Part shown: positions 5,071-6,266 of the stretch, in pieces
Numbering within the stretch: position 1 is the stretch's first letter
Layout: each line of letters starts with the position of its first letter
Assembly: GCA_946480655.1 (NCBI GenBank)
Contig: CAMLKN010000136.1
Location: forward strand, 1-6,266
Length of the DNA stretch: 6,266 bases
Direction: 5' to 3'
From: an uncultured Devosia sp.
GTDB taxonomy: Bacteria; Pseudomonadota; Alphaproteobacteria; Rhizobiales; Devosiaceae
Program-made: the position numbers and the translations under genes
The notes under the pieces: model-generated
The model's input: the letters and a program-made list of their open reading frames with translations, nothing else
What the model was told of the DNA's origin: nothing
The model's database searches: none

Positions 5071-6266
5071 TCAGGCGATCAAGGCCTTGATGGCGGCAAT
5101 CGCCTCATTGGCCTTGGCGCCATCCGGTCCGCCGCCCTGGGCCATGTCCGGGCGGCCACCGCCGCCCTGCCCGCCCAGCGCCGCGGTTGCCGACTTGATC
5201 AGCGTGCCGGCGGCAAAACGCCCGGTGAGATCGTCGGTAACACCGATGGCAACCGTGCCCTTGCCGTCCTCGCCCTTGAGCACGATGACCACGACGCCCG
5301 ACCCGATGCGCTTCTTTTCCGCATCGACGACCGACTTGATGTCCTTGGCGGCAACGCCTTCGACAACGCGCCCGACAAAGGTCGTGCCGTTGACCGTTTC
5401 ACTGGCCGGGCCCGCTTCACCGCCACCGCCCAGGGCCAGCTTCTGGCGGGCATCGGCCAGCGCCTTTTCCGCGCTCTTGAGCTGGTTCTGCAGGGCTTCG
5501 ATGCGGTCCAGAACGTCATGGGTACCCGAACGGAGGAGACCGGCAGCCGAAGCCACGATCTGGGTATTGGCATTGCCGCGATGGCGCGCGGCATTGCCCG
5601 TCAGCGCCTCGATGCGGCGCACGCCGGCGGCCACGGCACCCTCGGACACGACCGAAACCAGGCCGATATCACCCGTCCGCTTCACATGCGTGCCGCCGCA
5701 CAGTTCCACCGACCAGCCAAGGCCGTTGCCGGTGGGCTCGCCCATGGAGACGACGCGCACCTCGTCGCCGTATTTTTCGCCGAAAAGCGCGCGGGCGCCC
5801 GATTCCTTGGCTTCCTCGACACCCATGAGGCGGGTTTCGACCGGCGTATTCTGGAGGATGATGGCATTGGCAATGTCCTCGACCTCGGCCATTTCCTGGG
5901 GCGTCATCGGCTTGGTATGGACGAAGTCGAAGCGCAGGCGGTCAGCCGAGACCATGGACCCCTTCTGGGCGACGTGATCGCCCAGCACCAGGCGCAGGGC
6001 CTCATGCAAAAGGTGGGTGGCCGAGTGATTGGCGCGGATGGACGAGCGGCGATCGTGATCGACGATCAGTTCGACCGCCTGGCCGACCTTCAGCGCGCCC
6101 TCGGTCACCTTCACCTTGTGGGCGAAGACGCCGTGATGCTTGCCGGTGTCGAGCACGTCGGCGGCAAAGCCATCGCCACGGATCACGCCGGTATCGCCGA
6201 CCTGGCCACCACTTTCGCCATAGAACGGGGTCTGGTTGACGACGACAATGCCCTCCTGACCCGCGT
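5071..6266 (-). CDS. alaS: Alanyl-tRNA synthetase, C-terminal half (5' partial)
   Basis: The frame is open to the right window edge, so the gene start and the catalytic aminoacylation domain are outside; 397 complete codons are visible of a protein usually near 880 residues. The enzyme charges tRNA-Ala and hydrolyses mischarged Ser/Gly-tRNA-Ala in the cytoplasm. Visible in order are the linker strand [17 protein letters not shown], the editing-domain zinc motif HSATH (codons at 6025-6027 and 6013-6015 for the two His), and the second zinc motif CGGTH (Cys codon 5698-5700, His codon 5686-5688). A coiled-coil segment ([20 protein letters not shown]) follows, then the DHHA1/C-Ala domain ending in a glycine-rich [13 protein letters not shown] stretch and a short helix. 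All four editing-site zinc ligands are present, so proofreading should be intact. The stop is TGA at 5073-5071. Confidence 0.97.
   Translation of the reverse strand, partial: AGQEGIVVVNQTPFYGESGGQVGDTGVIRGDGFAADVLDTGKHHGVFAHKVKVTEGALKVGQAVELIVDHDRRSSIRANHSATHLLHEALRLVLGDHVAQKGSMVSADRLRFDFVHTKPMTPQEMAEVEDIANAIILQNTPVETRLMGVEEAKESGARALFGEKYGDEVRVVSMGEPTGNGLGWSVELCGGTHVKRTGDIGLVSVVSEGAVAAGVRRIEALTGNAARHRGNANTQIVASAAGLLRSGTHDVLDRIEALQNQLKSAEKALADARQKLALGGGGEAGPASETVNGTTFVGRVVEGVAAKDIKSVVDAEKKRIGSGVVVIVLKGEDGKGTVAIGVTDDLTGRFAAGTLIKSATAALGGQGGGGRPDMAQGGGPDGAKANEAIAAIKALIA

Noticed and set aside
5087..5977. 296-codon open frame on the + strand across alaS
   Set aside because: The - strand is unmistakably alanyl-tRNA synthetase; the opposite frame gives a Ser/Pro/Arg-rich shadow.
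6184..6186. GTG as the start of a short alaS-like gene
   Set aside because: The frame stays open to the window edge and the upstream codons encode the conserved AlaRS segment [12 protein letters not shown], so this is an internal valine codon.

Overview
The window is a GC-rich stretch of bacterial chromosome with dense coding and short intergenic gaps. It most likely comes from an alphaproteobacterium of the Hyphomicrobiales (Rhizobiales) type. That placement is an inference from the icd and alaS genes at the two ends, the codon use, and the style of the EamA and GDPD proteins; no single marker proves it. A Devosia-like genus would fit but cannot be shown from this window.

Layout from left to right. 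Positions 1-260 hold the 3' end of the NADP-isocitrate dehydrogenase gene (icd, +), followed by a textbook intrinsic terminator (284-308). Next comes a leader with two overlapping, mutually exclusive hairpins (323-374), and then a secreted GIN/DUF2807-type repeat protein (414-1148, +). A 13-bp hairpin (1153-1182) separates it from a convergent gene for a secreted von Willebrand factor A (VWA) protein with a C-terminal set of four beta-rich modules, each marked by a YG[YF]G motif (1202-2875, -). A 164-bp divergent intergenic region (2876-3039) follows. Then come a membrane-anchored or exported glycerophosphodiester phosphodiesterase-family protein (3040-4044, +) and a ten-helix EamA/DMT transporter with its own likely promoter (4120-5004, +). 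A second bidirectional hairpin (5027-5046) separates the transporter from the convergent 3' part of alaS (5071 to the window end, -).

The outer genes are housekeeping (TCA cycle, tRNA charging) and face each other. The four genes between them look like an envelope-related accessory block: two exported repeat proteins, an exported or anchored phosphodiesterase, and an inner-membrane transporter. They do not form one operon, since their orientations are +, -, +, +, so a shared function is only a hypothesis. The points most worth following up are the YG[YF]G modules of the VWA protein, the regular seven-fold ASSG ladder of the GIN-type protein, the Asn at the position where GDPD enzymes usually carry a metal-binding Glu, and the overlapping hairpins ahead of the GIN-type gene. 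No mobile element, CRISPR array, tRNA or rRNA was seen.
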